A DNA stretch of 45,964 nt from Variovorax paradoxus (GTDB lineage: Bacteria; Pseudomonadota; Gammaproteobacteria; Burkholderiales; Burkholderiaceae_C), in contig NZ_JXQQ01000037.1 of assembly GCF_000834655.1 (NCBI RefSeq), positions 1 through 45,964 on the forward strand, in the 5' to 3' direction. A program made the position numbers and the translations under genes. Below, piece after piece: positions 9,817 through 18,400 of this stretch. Under the pieces are notes generated by a model. The model saw nothing but the letters and a program-made list of their open reading frames with translations, was not told the DNA's origin and ran no database searches. Positions within the stretch are counted from its first letter, which is position 1; each line of letters begins with the position of its first letter.

Positions 9817-10164
9817 ATGTGGCCATTCAAAAAGAAGAAGGAACCGTGGGAAGACAAGTTCGCCGCGCTCGCGCCGCTGGTGCTGGCGTCGGACCAGGTC
9901 ATGGGGCCGAACCGGTTGCCCGTGTGTTTCGCCTACCGGGTGAAGCCGAACAATCCGCACGACTCGGGCTGGATCTTCTTGAGCGGCAGGGAGAGCCAGC
10001 GCGTGCTCGACGACAACCCGCCGAAGATCTGCCCCCTGAATTCGTTCCTCAAGATGGACCCGTCGTTGGGCGCGGTCACGGACAAGCCCGTCGGCTCGGC
10101 GTGGGAGCGCGACAGCGCGGATGCGGCATGGAACGAAGTGTTCGGTTTCAAGCCGCCCGGCTGA
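9817..10164 (+). CDS. Imm33/DUF2185-type protein
   Basis: A 115-residue cytoplasmic protein. The string CFAYRVKPNNPHDSGWIFLS followed by CPLNSFLKMDPSL and a final PVGSAWERD matches the pattern I associate with DUF2185, also called Imm33: a Tyr-Arg strand, the DSGW turn, then a GSAFERD-like end. Members often occur as immunity proteins in polymorphic toxin loci, but many stand alone. A very basic N-terminus (MWPFKKKKE) precedes the domain. It sits between the TPR gene and an unknown gene on the same strand. No toxin gene is recognisable nearby, so an immunity role is only a possibility. Confidence 0.7.
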   Translation: MWPFKKKKEPWEDKFAALAPLVLASDQVMGPNRLPVCFAYRVKPNNPHDSGWIFLSGRESQRVLDDNPPKICPLNSFLKMDPSLGAVTDKPVGSAWERDSADAAWNEVFGFKPPG

Positions 10165-10180
10165 CGAGGTTGCCAAGACA

Positions 10181-10813
10181 ATGACGCTCGACGAGTATTT
10201 CGGCGCAATCGACGATCCGCTTTTCTCCGCGCTCGGCTTGTTGCCGATGGAAGGCGCAAGCAAGTTGACCGAGGCCTTCAGCGGGCAACCCGTCGTCGAT
10301 GCGCTGCAGGGCCTTGTGCTCGACGACCCCGACACCAGCGACCACCACCTGCTCATCGGCAAGGCGCCGCTGCAAGGGTGCGTGTTCTACCTGGCGCACG
10401 ACGGCGAGAGCCGCGTGGTCTTCGATTCGCTCGAAGGCTTTCTGGCTGCGGCGCGGGAGGCGGGCGAGCAGGGGGGCGAGATTTCCGACTTGCATCCCGA
10501 AGGCTCGCCGGTAGCCAGCGACCAGCCCGCATTGAGCGAGCTGGTCCATCGCCTGCTCGACGATGGCACGCAGACCGATGTGGCGACCGCGTTGATCCCG
10601 TCGCTCGACCTGCGCGACCTTGCGCTGCTGGAGCGGCTTGCGAGGGATGAGGATTTCTATCTCGGCGAAGCGGTGGCCATCGAGATCGCGCGGCGGCCGC
10701 TCCCGGCGCTCGCACCGATTGCGCGCATGTGCGCCACGCACCCGCACAGCCAGGTGGCCAACGCGGGGCGGCGCGCGGTCGGGCAGGTCGAAAAATCGGC
10801 GCGAAGGGGTTGA
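10181..10813 (+). CDS. Unknown protein with a helical-repeat C-terminus
   Basis: A 210-residue protein I do not recognise. The N-terminal half (MTLDEYFGAIDDPLFSALG) is mixed alpha/beta and acidic. The last ~80 residues (LIPSLDLRDLALLERLARDE, then AVAIEIARRPLPALAPIARM) look like HEAT-type helical hairpins. The ATG at 10181 is chosen because it begins 16 bases after the Imm33 gene stop; the longer frame from 10121 would overlap that gene. It is the third gene of a run with the TPR and Imm33 genes. N-terminal halves of this kind resemble SMI1/KNR4-like or other immunity folds only in general composition, which is too weak to name a family. Confidence 0.6.
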   Translation: MTLDEYFGAIDDPLFSALGLLPMEGASKLTEAFSGQPVVDALQGLVLDDPDTSDHHLLIGKAPLQGCVFYLAHDGESRVVFDSLEGFLAAAREAGEQGGEISDLHPEGSPVASDQPALSELVHRLLDDGTQTDVATALIPSLDLRDLALLERLARDEDFYLGEAVAIEIARRPLPALAPIARMCATHPHSQVANAGRRAVGQVEKSARRG

Positions 10814-10893
10814 TGGAAAATCGGGCACCGGATCGCTGACGCCGCCCGCACGCCATCTCTGCCAGCCATCCCCTCACACATCGCCACGCACGC

Positions 10894-11952
10894 ATGCGCA
10901 TCCACGAACTGAAACGAAGACTCCGCGAAGCCGGCGCGGGCCCGAGCCACGAGCAGCGCATCCTGCGGCTGTGGTCGCACGCGCTGCCGCGCGACAGCGG
11001 CCGGCGCCTGCCGCACAGCTTCTTTCCGTCGTCGTTGATGCAGGCGCTGCCGGCCATCGAAGCCGAGCTCGCGGGGCTCGCGCGCATCCACACGGTGCAC
11101 CCCGGCGCCGACGGCTCCGAGCGGCTGCTCGTGGCCCTGGCGGACGGCCAGACCGTGGAGAGCGTGCTGCTGCCGCGCGATGGCCTGTGCGTCTCGTCGC
11201 AGGTCGGATGCGCCGTGGGGTGCCAGTTCTGCATGACGGGCCAGGGCGGGTTGCTGCGCCAGGTGGGCAGCGCAGAGATCATTGCGCAGGTCGCGCTCGC
11301 ACGCATGCGCCGCAAGGTGCGCAAGGTCGTGTTCATGGGCATGGGCGAGCCGGCCCACAACCTGGACAACGTGATGGAGGCCATCGAGCTCCTGGGCACC
11401 GTGGGCAACATCGGCCACAAGAACCTGGTGTTCTCCACCGTGGGCGATCCGCGCGCGTTCGAGCGGCTGCAACAGGAGCGCGTGAAGCCGGCGCTCGCGC
11501 TTTCGCTGCACACGACCAAGGCCGCCTTGCGCAAGACGCTCCTGCCGCGCGCGCCCGACATGACGCCCGAGGCGCTGGTCGATGCGGGCGAGCGCTATGC
11601 GCGGGCCACCGGTTATCCGATCCAGTACCAGTGGGCGCTGCTCGAAGGCGTGAACGACGGCGAAGACGAGATCGAAGGCATCGTCAGGCTGCTCTCGGGC
11701 AAGTACGGCGTGCTGAACATGATTCCATTCAACGCCGTGGACGGCGTGGCGTTCAGCCGCCCGTCGTGGGAGCGCTGCGAGCAGATCGCGCGCACGCTGC
11801 ACGAGCGCGGCATCCTCACGAAGCTGCGCGATTCGGCGGGGCAGGATGTCGACGGCGGCTGCGGCCAGTTGAGGGCGCGTGCCGCAGGCGGCTCGCCGGT
11901 CGTGCTGCGACGAGGTGCTGCGACTGCTGCTACTGCTGGCTCACCGCAATGA
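10894..11952 (+). CDS. RlmN/Cfr-family radical SAM methyltransferase (RlmN-like)
   Basis: A 352-residue radical SAM protein. The family adds a methyl group to C2 (RlmN, on 23S rRNA A2503 and tRNA A37) or C8 (Cfr) of adenine, using a ping-pong mechanism with a methylated Cys. The cluster motif CAVGCQFC (about residues 108-115) lies in LCVSSQVGC, and the SAM-binding GMGEP follows. The C-terminal catalytic Cys is in DVDGGCGQL, equivalent to RlmN Cys355. The N-terminal domain is shorter and less typical than in housekeeping RlmN, and the tail after GGCGQL is low-complexity. It could be the only RlmN or, more likely, a second copy. The 3' end overlaps the convergent membrane-protein gene by 23 bases. 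Confidence 0.85.
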   Translation: MRIHELKRRLREAGAGPSHEQRILRLWSHALPRDSGRRLPHSFFPSSLMQALPAIEAELAGLARIHTVHPGADGSERLLVALADGQTVESVLLPRDGLCVSSQVGCAVGCQFCMTGQGGLLRQVGSAEIIAQVALARMRRKVRKVVFMGMGEPAHNLDNVMEAIELLGTVGNIGHKNLVFSTVGDPRAFERLQQERVKPALALSLHTTKAALRKTLLPRAPDMTPEALVDAGERYARATGYPIQYQWALLEGVNDGEDEIEGIVRLLSGKYGVLNMIPFNAVDGVAFSRPSWERCEQIARTLHERGILTKLRDSAGQDVDGGCGQLRARAAGGSPVVLRRGAATAATAGSPQ

Positions 11953-12355
11953 GCGTCCACACGATCACCACCAGCTGCGCGAGGTTGATCAGGATGGCGG
12001 TGATGTGCGTCTTGCGGAACCCCGGAATCGCGTCCATGTAGTTGGACTTGATCTGCTCCCCGAGCGCGTCCATCTTGGGAATCACCTTCTTGCGCAGGAC
12101 GATGGCCATCGCCGCAAGTGCCGCGGCACCCGCCGCGATACCGAAACGCCCCGCAAGCGCGAAGCTGATCGCCGTCGCGGAGGCCGTGATGAACGCGCCG
12201 ACGTAGTAGAGGTTGAAGAAACCGCGCACGAAGCGCGCATCGAGCGGCGTGTCGTGCTTGAGCACCAGCAGCGGGATGGAGCCCATGATGAAGTAGGCCG
12301 TGGTGACGAGGAGGGCCACCGTGAAGAACAGGGCGGCGAACATGGCTGCGGGCAT
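11930..12355 (-). CDS. Small integral membrane protein, unknown
   Basis: A 141-residue protein with four hydrophobic segments (about residues 4-26, 48-68, 70-86 and 118-138). The conserved-looking parts are LDARFVRGFFNLYYVGAF between segments 1 and 2 and RKKVIPKMDALGEQIKSNY after segment 3. The shape recalls small DUF1772- or DUF4149-like membrane proteins, without enough detail to assign one. The start at 12355 begins the first membrane segment. It converges with and overlaps the end of the RlmN-like gene. Confidence 0.65.
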   Translation of the reverse strand: MPAAMFAALFFTVALLVTTAYFIMGSIPLLVLKHDTPLDARFVRGFFNLYYVGAFITASATAISFALAGRFGIAAGAAALAAMAIVLRKKVIPKMDALGEQIKSNYMDAIPGFRKTHITAILINLAQLVVIVWTLIAVSQQ

Positions 12356-12549
12356 CTTGGTTCTTCTCCATTTTTTGCGATGGAATGTTCTGCGCGAGAG
12401 CCGTCCGCCCAGGTCCCGCGATGCGGCAACTCCGGGTTGAAAATTACCCCTTGACGCGCTCGATACGGATTGGGCGTCCATCTGGTGGGGCAAGGCAAGG
12501 GGGCTTCTATCGAGTTGCTCCGATGGCGCCTGAACCCGGGCGCCGTTCG

Positions 12550-14940
12550 CTAGAACAGACCTTGCTGCGCCGTCGTCAGCGCCATGAAACTCTCGCCCAT
12601 CGGCTGCAGGATGGCGTCGGCAATCGGCTGGAGCTGCTTGCTCAGGTAGTGCTCGTAGTCGATGCGGGACTGGCGAGCCTCCATGGGCTCGGGCCCGCCC
12701 CGGGTCATGACGTAGCGGATCCAGCCGCCGTTCTGGTATTGCCTGGGGCGATTGACGCGGGCGTTGTAGTCGTCGGCAACCCGCGCCGCGCGCACCTGCG
12801 GCGGCACGTTGACCTGGTAGGCGTCCAGGCGGTGGCGCAGGCGCTTGCGGTAGACGAGCAGGTCGTCCATCTCGCCGGCCAGCAGCGCCTGTGCATAGTC
12901 CGCCACGAACGCCTTGTAGGGCTCGCCGTGGAAGATGCGCGAGAGCAGCCCCTCCTGGAACTGGCGCGCCAGCGGGGTCCAGTCGCTGCGGGCCATCTCC
13001 AGGCCGCGGTAGACCATTTCTTCCTTGCCCTTGGCATCGACGCTCAGGCCCGCATACCGCTTCTTGCTGCCGACTTCCGAGCCGCGGATGGTCGGCATGA
13101 AGAACTTCTTGTAGTGGGTGTCGAACTCGATCTCCAGGAAGTTCGGGAGGTCGTGTTGCTCCCGGAGGGACTGCGTCCACCAGGCGTTGATGTCTCGCGC
13201 CAGCGTCGCCGCGATGGCGTGCGCTTCTTCGTTGGTGTGGGTGCGCCGGAGCCAGATGAAGATGGAGTCGGTGTCGCCGTAGATCGCCGAATACCCGCGT
13301 TTTTCGACGAACTCCCGTGTGAGCTTCATCATCTCGTGGCCGCGAAGGGTGATGGCGGACACGAGCTTGGGATTGAAGAAGCGGCAGTCGGCCGCACCCA
13401 GCACGCCGGCGAAGGAATTCATGAGCAGCTTCAGCGCCTGCGACAACGGCTCGTTTCTTTCCCGCTTGGCTTCGTCGCGTGCGCGCCAGAGCGTGGTCAC
13501 GATTTCCGGCAGGCAATGCTTCTCGCGCGAGAAGACGGTGCCTTGCGGCCCCTTGACGGCCAGCGCCGGGTCGGCGGCATGGGTGCCTTCCACGAGGCCC
13601 ACGGGGTCGACCAGGAAGGTGCGGATGATCGATGGGTAGAGGCTCTTGTAGTCGAGCACCACGACGGAGTCGTAGAACCCGGGCTTGGAGTCCATCACGT
13701 AGCCGCCGGGGTAGGCCTTGCTCGGAATCTCGCCCACGTTCGGCGCCACGTAGCCCAGGCGGTGCATGCGCGGCAGGTAGTGGTGGCTGAACGCGGCGAT
13801 GGAGCCGCCGAAGTGGTCGGCCTGCAGGCCCGTGGTCTGGGCGCGCTCCATCACGAACTGCAGCAGCTTGGCCTTCTCGAAGATGCGCAGGACCAGCTCG
13901 CAGTCGCGGATGTTGTAGAGCGCGAGCGCGGGCTTGTCTTCCTGGTAGCGCCGCTCGATCTCGGCCATCTTGTCGTAGTCGTCGCCGATGGCCTTGCCTT
14001 CGCCCAGCAGCGCTTGCGAGACGTTCTCCAGGCTGAAGGAAGGAAAGCTCCAGACCGCGGCCTTGAGCGCATCGATGCCGTCGATGATCACGCGGCCGGG
14101 CATGGGCGCGAACAGGTAGCCCTGCTTGCCGGGGTGCGTGCGCCATTCGATGGGCCGGCGCTCCCGCCCGAGAAGAAGCGGCACCCCGCCTTCGTTGGCC
14201 GTCTTCTGAAGCACCCGCAGGTCGAACTGGATGACGTTCCAGCCGATGAGGACGTCCGGATCGTTCCGCTCGAACCAGTCGTTGAGCTTCTCGATCATGG
14301 CCTTGCGCGTCGGGCAGTAGACGAGCGAGAAGCCCGCGGGCTCATCGGGCTCACCTTGCGCAATCGACTCGCCCGGCGGCTCGCCCAGCATGAAGACCAC
14401 CCGCTCCGGCAAGCCGTCGAGCGCGATGGAATAGAGCGCCTCGTGCTGGCTGGTCTCGATGTCCAGCGACACCACCTTCAGCACGGGCCGGTAGTCGGGG
14501 GCGGGCTTGAGCCTGCAGTCGATGCGGGTGGCGCCGTCTGCCTGCCCGCCTTCCACCAGCACGCCGGCGGTGATGAAGCGCTCCATCAGGTAGCGGTCGT
14601 GCGGGCGCACGTCGGCTTCGAGCAGGGGAATGCCCTCTGCCTGGAGGGCGCGCGCCAGCCGGCCGAGCTGGCGGAAGTGCTTCGCATAGACACCGACGAC
14701 CGGTTCCTGCTGGAAGGTCTTCAACTCGAGCTCGCGGACCTCCACGCCCGGCATGGCCGCGACGTGCGCTTGCACCTGCACCCTGTGCCGGGCTGCGACG
14801 AAGGCGACGGAGGTCTGGGAGGGCAGGACCACCTTGATCGGTCCGGCATCGGTTGCGAGCCAGTACTCGATCTCCGTGCCGGCCGGCGCATCCCGCCAGT
14901 GGCGGGTGAGGATGAAGCCCTTGAGTTCGGTGGATGTCAC
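12550..14940 (-). CDS. polB: DNA polymerase II (family B, proofreading)
   Basis: A 796-residue family B polymerase, close to the 783 residues of E. coli Pol II. It copies DNA and edits errors during translesion synthesis and replication restart. Exonuclease motifs I (SLDIETS), II (GWNVIQFDLRVL) and III (YNIRDCEL) are all present. Polymerase motifs A (LDYKSLYPSIIRTF), B (KLLMNSFAGVLG) and C (YGDTDSIF) follow in order, with catalytic Asp in A and C. All key acidic residues are intact. The start is a GTG at 14940 without a strong ribosome site. No LexA-type CTGT-N8-ACAG box was found in the 72 bp before it, so SOS control as in E. coli is not supported here. It lies behind the glyoxalase-like gene on the same strand. 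Confidence 0.95.
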   Translation of the reverse strand: MTSTELKGFILTRHWRDAPAGTEIEYWLATDAGPIKVVLPSQTSVAFVAARHRVQVQAHVAAMPGVEVRELELKTFQQEPVVGVYAKHFRQLGRLARALQAEGIPLLEADVRPHDRYLMERFITAGVLVEGGQADGATRIDCRLKPAPDYRPVLKVVSLDIETSQHEALYSIALDGLPERVVFMLGEPPGESIAQGEPDEPAGFSLVYCPTRKAMIEKLNDWFERNDPDVLIGWNVIQFDLRVLQKTANEGGVPLLLGRERRPIEWRTHPGKQGYLFAPMPGRVIIDGIDALKAAVWSFPSFSLENVSQALLGEGKAIGDDYDKMAEIERRYQEDKPALALYNIRDCELVLRIFEKAKLLQFVMERAQTTGLQADHFGGSIAAFSHHYLPRMHRLGYVAPNVGEIPSKAYPGGYVMDSKPGFYDSVVVLDYKSLYPSIIRTFLVDPVGLVEGTHAADPALAVKGPQGTVFSREKHCLPEIVTTLWRARDEAKRERNEPLSQALKLLMNSFAGVLGAADCRFFNPKLVSAITLRGHEMMKLTREFVEKRGYSAIYGDTDSIFIWLRRTHTNEEAHAIAATLARDINAWWTQSLREQHDLPNFLEIEFDTHYKKFFMPTIRGSEVGSKKRYAGLSVDAKGKEEMVYRGLEMARSDWTPLARQFQEGLLSRIFHGEPYKAFVADYAQALLAGEMDDLLVYRKRLRHRLDAYQVNVPPQVRAARVADDYNARVNRPRQYQNGGWIRYVMTRGGPEPMEARQSRIDYEHYLSKQLQPIADAILQPMGESFMALTTAQQGLF

Positions 14941-15012
14941 GAGCGCTTGAAGAATCGGGGTGCAGCGGGAGGAGCGTTGAGCGCGACCGATTTTCGGCCG
15001 GTCAGGGCCGCA

Positions 15013-15384
15013 TCAAGCCGCGGCGCCCCGGTGCGCCCTGCTCGAGATGCTGACCGAGTTCTTGTCGGGGTCCTTCGCATTGGCGAACGCATACCCGTTG
15101 GCTTCGTGCACGGCGCCGAACGCGAGGCCTTCCAGGGCTGCCTGCGCGGCGAACGCCTTCACGTCCTTCACATGAAAGCTCAGCTTCACGCCCACCTGCC
15201 CGAGCTTCACGGACTTGGCGGCCTGATGGATGAGGATGCCCGCGCCGCCGTCCGGGTGCTTCAGTTCGATCAGCCCTTCGACGACTTCGCCGCTGGTGAC
15301 GAAGCCGAAATGCCGAGCATAGAAGGCCGCGGATTTCTGCATGTCCCTGGCGTAGAGGATGACGGTTCCGAGTGGCGATTCCAT
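15013..15384 (-). CDS. VOC-superfamily (glyoxalase/bleomycin-resistance fold) protein
   Basis: A 123-residue single-domain protein with the beta-alpha-beta-beta-beta pattern of the vicinal oxygen chelate fold: GTVILYARDMQKSAAFYARH, then FGFV, LIELKHPDGGAGILIH, VKLSFHVKDV and YAFANAKDPDKNSV. This class includes dioxygenases, isomerases and antibiotic-binding proteins. The usual metal His/Glu positions are only partly kept, so the substrate cannot be named. It is upstream of polB by 72 bp on the same strand; no functional link is evident. Confidence 0.8.
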   Translation of the reverse strand: MESPLGTVILYARDMQKSAAFYARHFGFVTSGEVVEGLIELKHPDGGAGILIHQAAKSVKLGQVGVKLSFHVKDVKAFAAQAALEGLAFGAVHEANGYAFANAKDPDKNSVSISSRAHRGAAA

Positions 15385-15635
15385 GGGGTGTTCCGTGATG
15401 AGGGTGCGGTGGGATTGCCCTTCTCCCGACCGGTTGCGCCCGGATTGTCAGGCACCGTGCCGAACGGGTGCGGGAACCCCCGTACCAGAAGTGCGCACGA
15501 CGCGTCGCCGCCCGGCCCGGCAACCCGGCGCCGCCTGGGGCCGTCACGGATCTGCCTTTTGGCCCCGCGAGACTCGCTCAGGGTTTTCCCGCATCCACGG
15601 GCCGACTCCCTCCAATAACTCGCAGAGAACCAACC

Positions 15636-16061
15636 ATGAAGACCTCGCAACTCGCCCTCGCCGCCGCATTCGCGGTGCTCGCCGTCACCACCGCCCAGGC
15701 CCAGCAATCGTCTGGCCGCAGCCGCGCGGAAGTCGAAGCCGAAGCCGTCGCCGCAGCCCATGCACCGAACCAGAACGTGACCCGCGGCTCGCGCGGCGCG
15801 GACCCCTTCGTTTCCTCGGCCGACCCCGAAGCCATGTACAAGCAGGCCGTGGACACCGCCCACGCGCCGAACCAGAACGTGACCCGCGGCTCGCGCGGTC
15901 CGGACCCGTTCACCTCGAAGCGCGACCCGGCCCAGGTCTACCAGGAAGCCATGGCCACCGCCGCCGCACCCGACCAGAACGTGACCAGCGGCTCGCGCGT
16001 GAACAGCAAGGTCGTCTCGACCATGCAGAACCCGGTGCTGCAGTCGGCGCAAGGCAAGTAA
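15636..16061 (+). CDS. Small secreted repeat protein (DUF4148-like)
   Basis: A 141-residue exported protein. The signal peptide (MKTSQLALAAAFAVLAVTTA, cut after AQA) is followed by three copies of a ~35-residue unit built on A-AP-NQNVTRGSRG-DPF, at residues about 45, 80 and 118. Bases 15764-15790 and 15869-15895 are nearly identical, so the copies arose by recent duplication. The R-EVEAEAVAAAHAPNQN stretch resembles the DUF4148 pattern common in Burkholderiales. Function is unknown; an abundant periplasmic role is guessed from relatives. It stands alone between the divergent glyoxalase-like gene and a methyltransferase. Confidence 0.75.
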   Translation: MKTSQLALAAAFAVLAVTTAQAQQSSGRSRAEVEAEAVAAAHAPNQNVTRGSRGADPFVSSADPEAMYKQAVDTAHAPNQNVTRGSRGPDPFTSKRDPAQVYQEAMATAAAPDQNVTSGSRVNSKVVSTMQNPVLQSAQGK

Positions 16062-16162
16062 GCGGGCAAGCAAGCCAGCCCGCCGGTCCGCACGCGCGGA
16101 TCGATGGGCGGCGGCCGCATCGGCGGCGGAATAATGGCGTCGCAACCCTGCAAGGACGCCCG

Positions 16163-16891
16163 ATGGCCCAGAACATCTACGACACGCCCGCCTTCTTCGA
16201 GGGCTACCAGCAACTGCCGCGCTCGGTGCTCGGCCTCGACGGCGCACCGGAGTGGCCCGCGCTTCGCGCGCTGGTGCCGCGGCTGCAGGGCTTGCGCGTG
16301 GTGGACCTGGGCTGCGGCCTCGGCTGGTTCTGCCGCTGGGCGCGGACGCAGGGCGCCGCGTCGGTGCTGGGGCTGGACGTGTCGCAGCGCATGCTGGAGA
16401 AGGCCGCGACGCTCGGCACCGACAGCGGCATCGCCTACGAGCGCGCCGACCTCGAAGCGCTGGCGCTCGCGCCGCAGTCGTTCGACTTCGCCTACAGCTC
16501 CCTCGCGTTCCACTACATCGAAGACCTCGCCACGCTGCTGGGCACGGTGCACCGCGCCTTGGTGCCGGGCGGCAGGCTGGTGTTCTCGATCGAGCACCCG
16601 GTCTTCATGGCGCCGCGCACCCCGGGCTGGCATGTCGATGCTCAGGGGCGCAAGTCATGGCCGCTCGACGGCTACCAGATGGAAGGGCCGCGCACCACGA
16701 ACTGGCTGGCCGAAGGCGTCGTCAAGCAGCACCGCACGCTGGGCACATTGCTGAATGCGCTGATCCAGGCGGGTTTCAGCATCGGTCATGTGCAGGAATG
16801 GGGGCCGACCGATGCGCAGGTGGCCGCATTGCCGTCGCTGGCGGAAGAGCGCGAGCGGCCGATGATGCTGCTGGTGAGCGCCAACCGCTAG
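16163..16891 (+). CDS. Class I SAM-dependent methyltransferase
   Basis: A 242-residue methyltransferase of the type 11 / UbiE-like group. Motif I is VVDLGCGLGWFCRWA (about residues 46-60), the acidic end of strand 2 is VLGLDVSQRML, motif II is FDFAYSSLAFHYI and motif III is LVPGGRLVFSIEHPVF. The C-terminal region contains RTTNWLAEGVVKQHRTLGT, typical of small-molecule methyltransferases with this SIEHP motif. The substrate cannot be told. The ATG at 16163 directly precedes AQNIYDTPAFF, the usual N-terminus of this group. It is monocistronic, ending just before a hairpin. Confidence 0.88.
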   Translation: MAQNIYDTPAFFEGYQQLPRSVLGLDGAPEWPALRALVPRLQGLRVVDLGCGLGWFCRWARTQGAASVLGLDVSQRMLEKAATLGTDSGIAYERADLEALALAPQSFDFAYSSLAFHYIEDLATLLGTVHRALVPGGRLVFSIEHPVFMAPRTPGWHVDAQGRKSWPLDGYQMEGPRTTNWLAEGVVKQHRTLGTLLNALIQAGFSIGHVQEWGPTDAQVAALPSLAEERERPMMLLVSANR

Positions 16892-16898
16892 CGCTGTT

Positions 16899-16919
16899 GC
16901 ATCGCGCGCGGCGCGATGC
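16899..16919. terminator. 9-bp hairpin between convergent genes
   Basis: GCATCGCGC and GCGCGATGC pair perfectly around GCG, 7 bases after the methyltransferase stop and 12 bases before the end of the small minus-strand gene. No T run follows in either direction, so its terminator strength is uncertain. Confidence 0.5.
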
Positions 16920-16931
16920 GGAATCGGTTGC

Positions 16932-17201
16932 TCAGGCGTACGCCTTGGAAGAAAGCTTCTGCAGCATCGCGTTCTGCCGCACTTCCTCGGAATCCCGCAG
17001 GCTCTTGGCGGCACGGGCGGCCACGTAGGCCACGTACAGGGTTTCGATGGCCTTGGCCCAGTCGTGCGCCTTCTGGGAAATGCCTTCGGGCTTGACGGCC
17101 GACCCTGTCACTGCATTGGTGGATAGATCGTCGTCCGGCCGTGCCGGCACGTCGAAACCCACCTTGCTGAGGATGTTGGCTTTCTGAAGGATGGTGAGCA
17201 T
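16932..17201 (-). CDS. Small protein of unknown function (89 residues)
   Basis: An 89-residue hydrophilic protein without signal peptide. The N-terminus (MLTILQKANILSKVGFDV) could be amphipathic; the rest is helical and Ala-rich (KAHDWAKAIETLYVAYVAAR). I do not recognise the family. The start at 17201 has a GAGAGG site about 9 bases upstream, which supports translation. It is surrounded by 254 bp of apparently non-coding DNA upstream (17202-17455), in which I see only a G/C-rich stretch at about 17394-17420 that can fold on itself. Confidence 0.55.
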   Translation of the reverse strand: MLTILQKANILSKVGFDVPARPDDDLSTNAVTGSAVKPEGISQKAHDWAKAIETLYVAYVAARAAKSLRDSEEVRQNAMLQKLSSKAYA

Positions 17202-17455
17202 GCGGTTGCCTCTCTGATTTCTTCACATTAGCAGATTAGTGCTACTCGGTGCCGGGCGCTATCAGCCGAATGACGTATGCGCCTGTCGTCCAACACCGGG
17301 TCCTGCTCTGCTGCTTTCAAGTTTCGTGCCATGAACGAATCGGCCGGCCTCCCGGCGGCGCGCGTTCGTTGCATGAAGTGTCTCTTGCGCATGACCCCCA
17401 AATGGGGTGGGGGCCCCTCCGCACGATCAGGACTTACCCTGAACCGGACCCTCGG

Positions 17456-18400
17456 TCAGGCCGCGTGCTGCCAAACCAGCGTGGCGGCGGTCAGGTCTTC
17501 GAGGGCGCTGCCCACGGCCTTGAACGCGGTGCGCTCCGCATCGCCGTTGCGCCCCGCGCGTTCGCCGCGGCAAAGGTCGGCGAGCGTGCCCTGCACCGCT
17601 TGCGCGTGCAGGGTGCCGGCCGCGATCGCATCGAGCAGGTCGCCCGATTTCTGCAGGGCTTCGTTGGTGTCGATGAAGGTGCGCGCGCCCGCGAAGCACT
17701 GCGCGTCGGCCTCGCGCATTGCGGGGGTGAAGCTGCCGATCAGGTCGAGATGCGAGCCCGGCGCGAGCCATTCGCCGCGCACCAGCGGGGCGGTGGCCAG
17801 CGTGGCGCAGCTGACGATGTCGGCGCGGCGCACGGCGGCCGCCAGGTCGGTGGCGGATTGCGCGTTCCAGCCCTCGGCGCGCAACTGCGCGGCCAGGGCT
17901 TCGGCGCCTTCGGGGCGGTGGTTCCACACCGTCACCTCGTCGATGGATCGCACGCCCGCATGCGCGGCCGGCAGCATGCGCGCGATGCGGCCGGTGCCCA
18001 GCACCAGCAGCCGGCGCGCATCCGCGCGCGCGAGAAACGAGGCCCCGAGCGCCGAGGCCGCGGCGGTGCGGCGCGCGGTGATCTCGTTGCCGTCCATCAT
18101 CGCCAGCGGCACGCCGGTGCGCGCGTCGTACAGCACATAGGTCGCATGCAGGCCGGGCAGGCCGCGCGCGCTGTTGCCGGGAAAGATGTTGATGGTCTTG
18201 ATGCCGAGAAAACCCGCGTCGCTCCACGCCGGCATGATGAGCACGGTGCCCTTGCCGTCGCCTTGCGCACCCGCGGTCTCCACGCTGTGCACATGGCGTG
18301 GCGGCACCTGCGCATCGGCTGCGAACGCCGCGCGCAGCGCGGGCACGAGCTTGTCGAAACCCAAGGGTGCGCGGGTGGCGGCTTCGTCGAAGTGCTTCAT
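17456..18400 (-). CDS. Ornithine cyclodeaminase / mu-crystallin family dehydrogenase
   Basis: A 314-residue NAD(P)-dependent enzyme of the OCD/mu-crystallin family. Members deaminate ornithine to proline or act on alanine, lysine-derived imines and related compounds. The Rossmann motif is LVLGTGRIARML (about residues 120-131). Substrate-side features such as FLGIKTINIFPGN and LPGLHATYVLYDARTG are typical, as is the DLIGSFTPAMRE loop. The start at 18400 overlaps the stop of the lipoprotein hydrolase gene by 4 bases (ATGA), so the two are co-translated. The exact substrate is open. Confidence 0.85.
   Translation of the reverse strand: MKHFDEAATRAPLGFDKLVPALRAAFAADAQVPPRHVHSVETAGAQGDGKGTVLIMPAWSDAGFLGIKTINIFPGNSARGLPGLHATYVLYDARTGVPLAMMDGNEITARRTAAASALGASFLARADARRLLVLGTGRIARMLPAAHAGVRSIDEVTVWNHRPEGAEALAAQLRAEGWNAQSATDLAAAVRRADIVSCATLATAPLVRGEWLAPGSHLDLIGSFTPAMREADAQCFAGARTFIDTNEALQKSGDLLDAIAAGTLHAQAVQGTLADLCRGERAGRNGDAERTAFKAVGSALEDLTAATLVWQHAA

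Noticed and set aside
6730..10362. A 1210-residue minus-strand frame opposite the TPR gene.
   Set aside because: It is Arg/Ala/His-rich with no domain; it mirrors the codon bias of the TPR gene.
14941..15012. A LexA box before polB.
   Set aside because: No CTGT-N8-ACAG-like sequence was found in the 72-bp gap.
12385..15618. A 1077-residue plus-strand frame opposite polB.
   Set aside because: Every polymerase motif lies in the minus frame; the plus frame has none.
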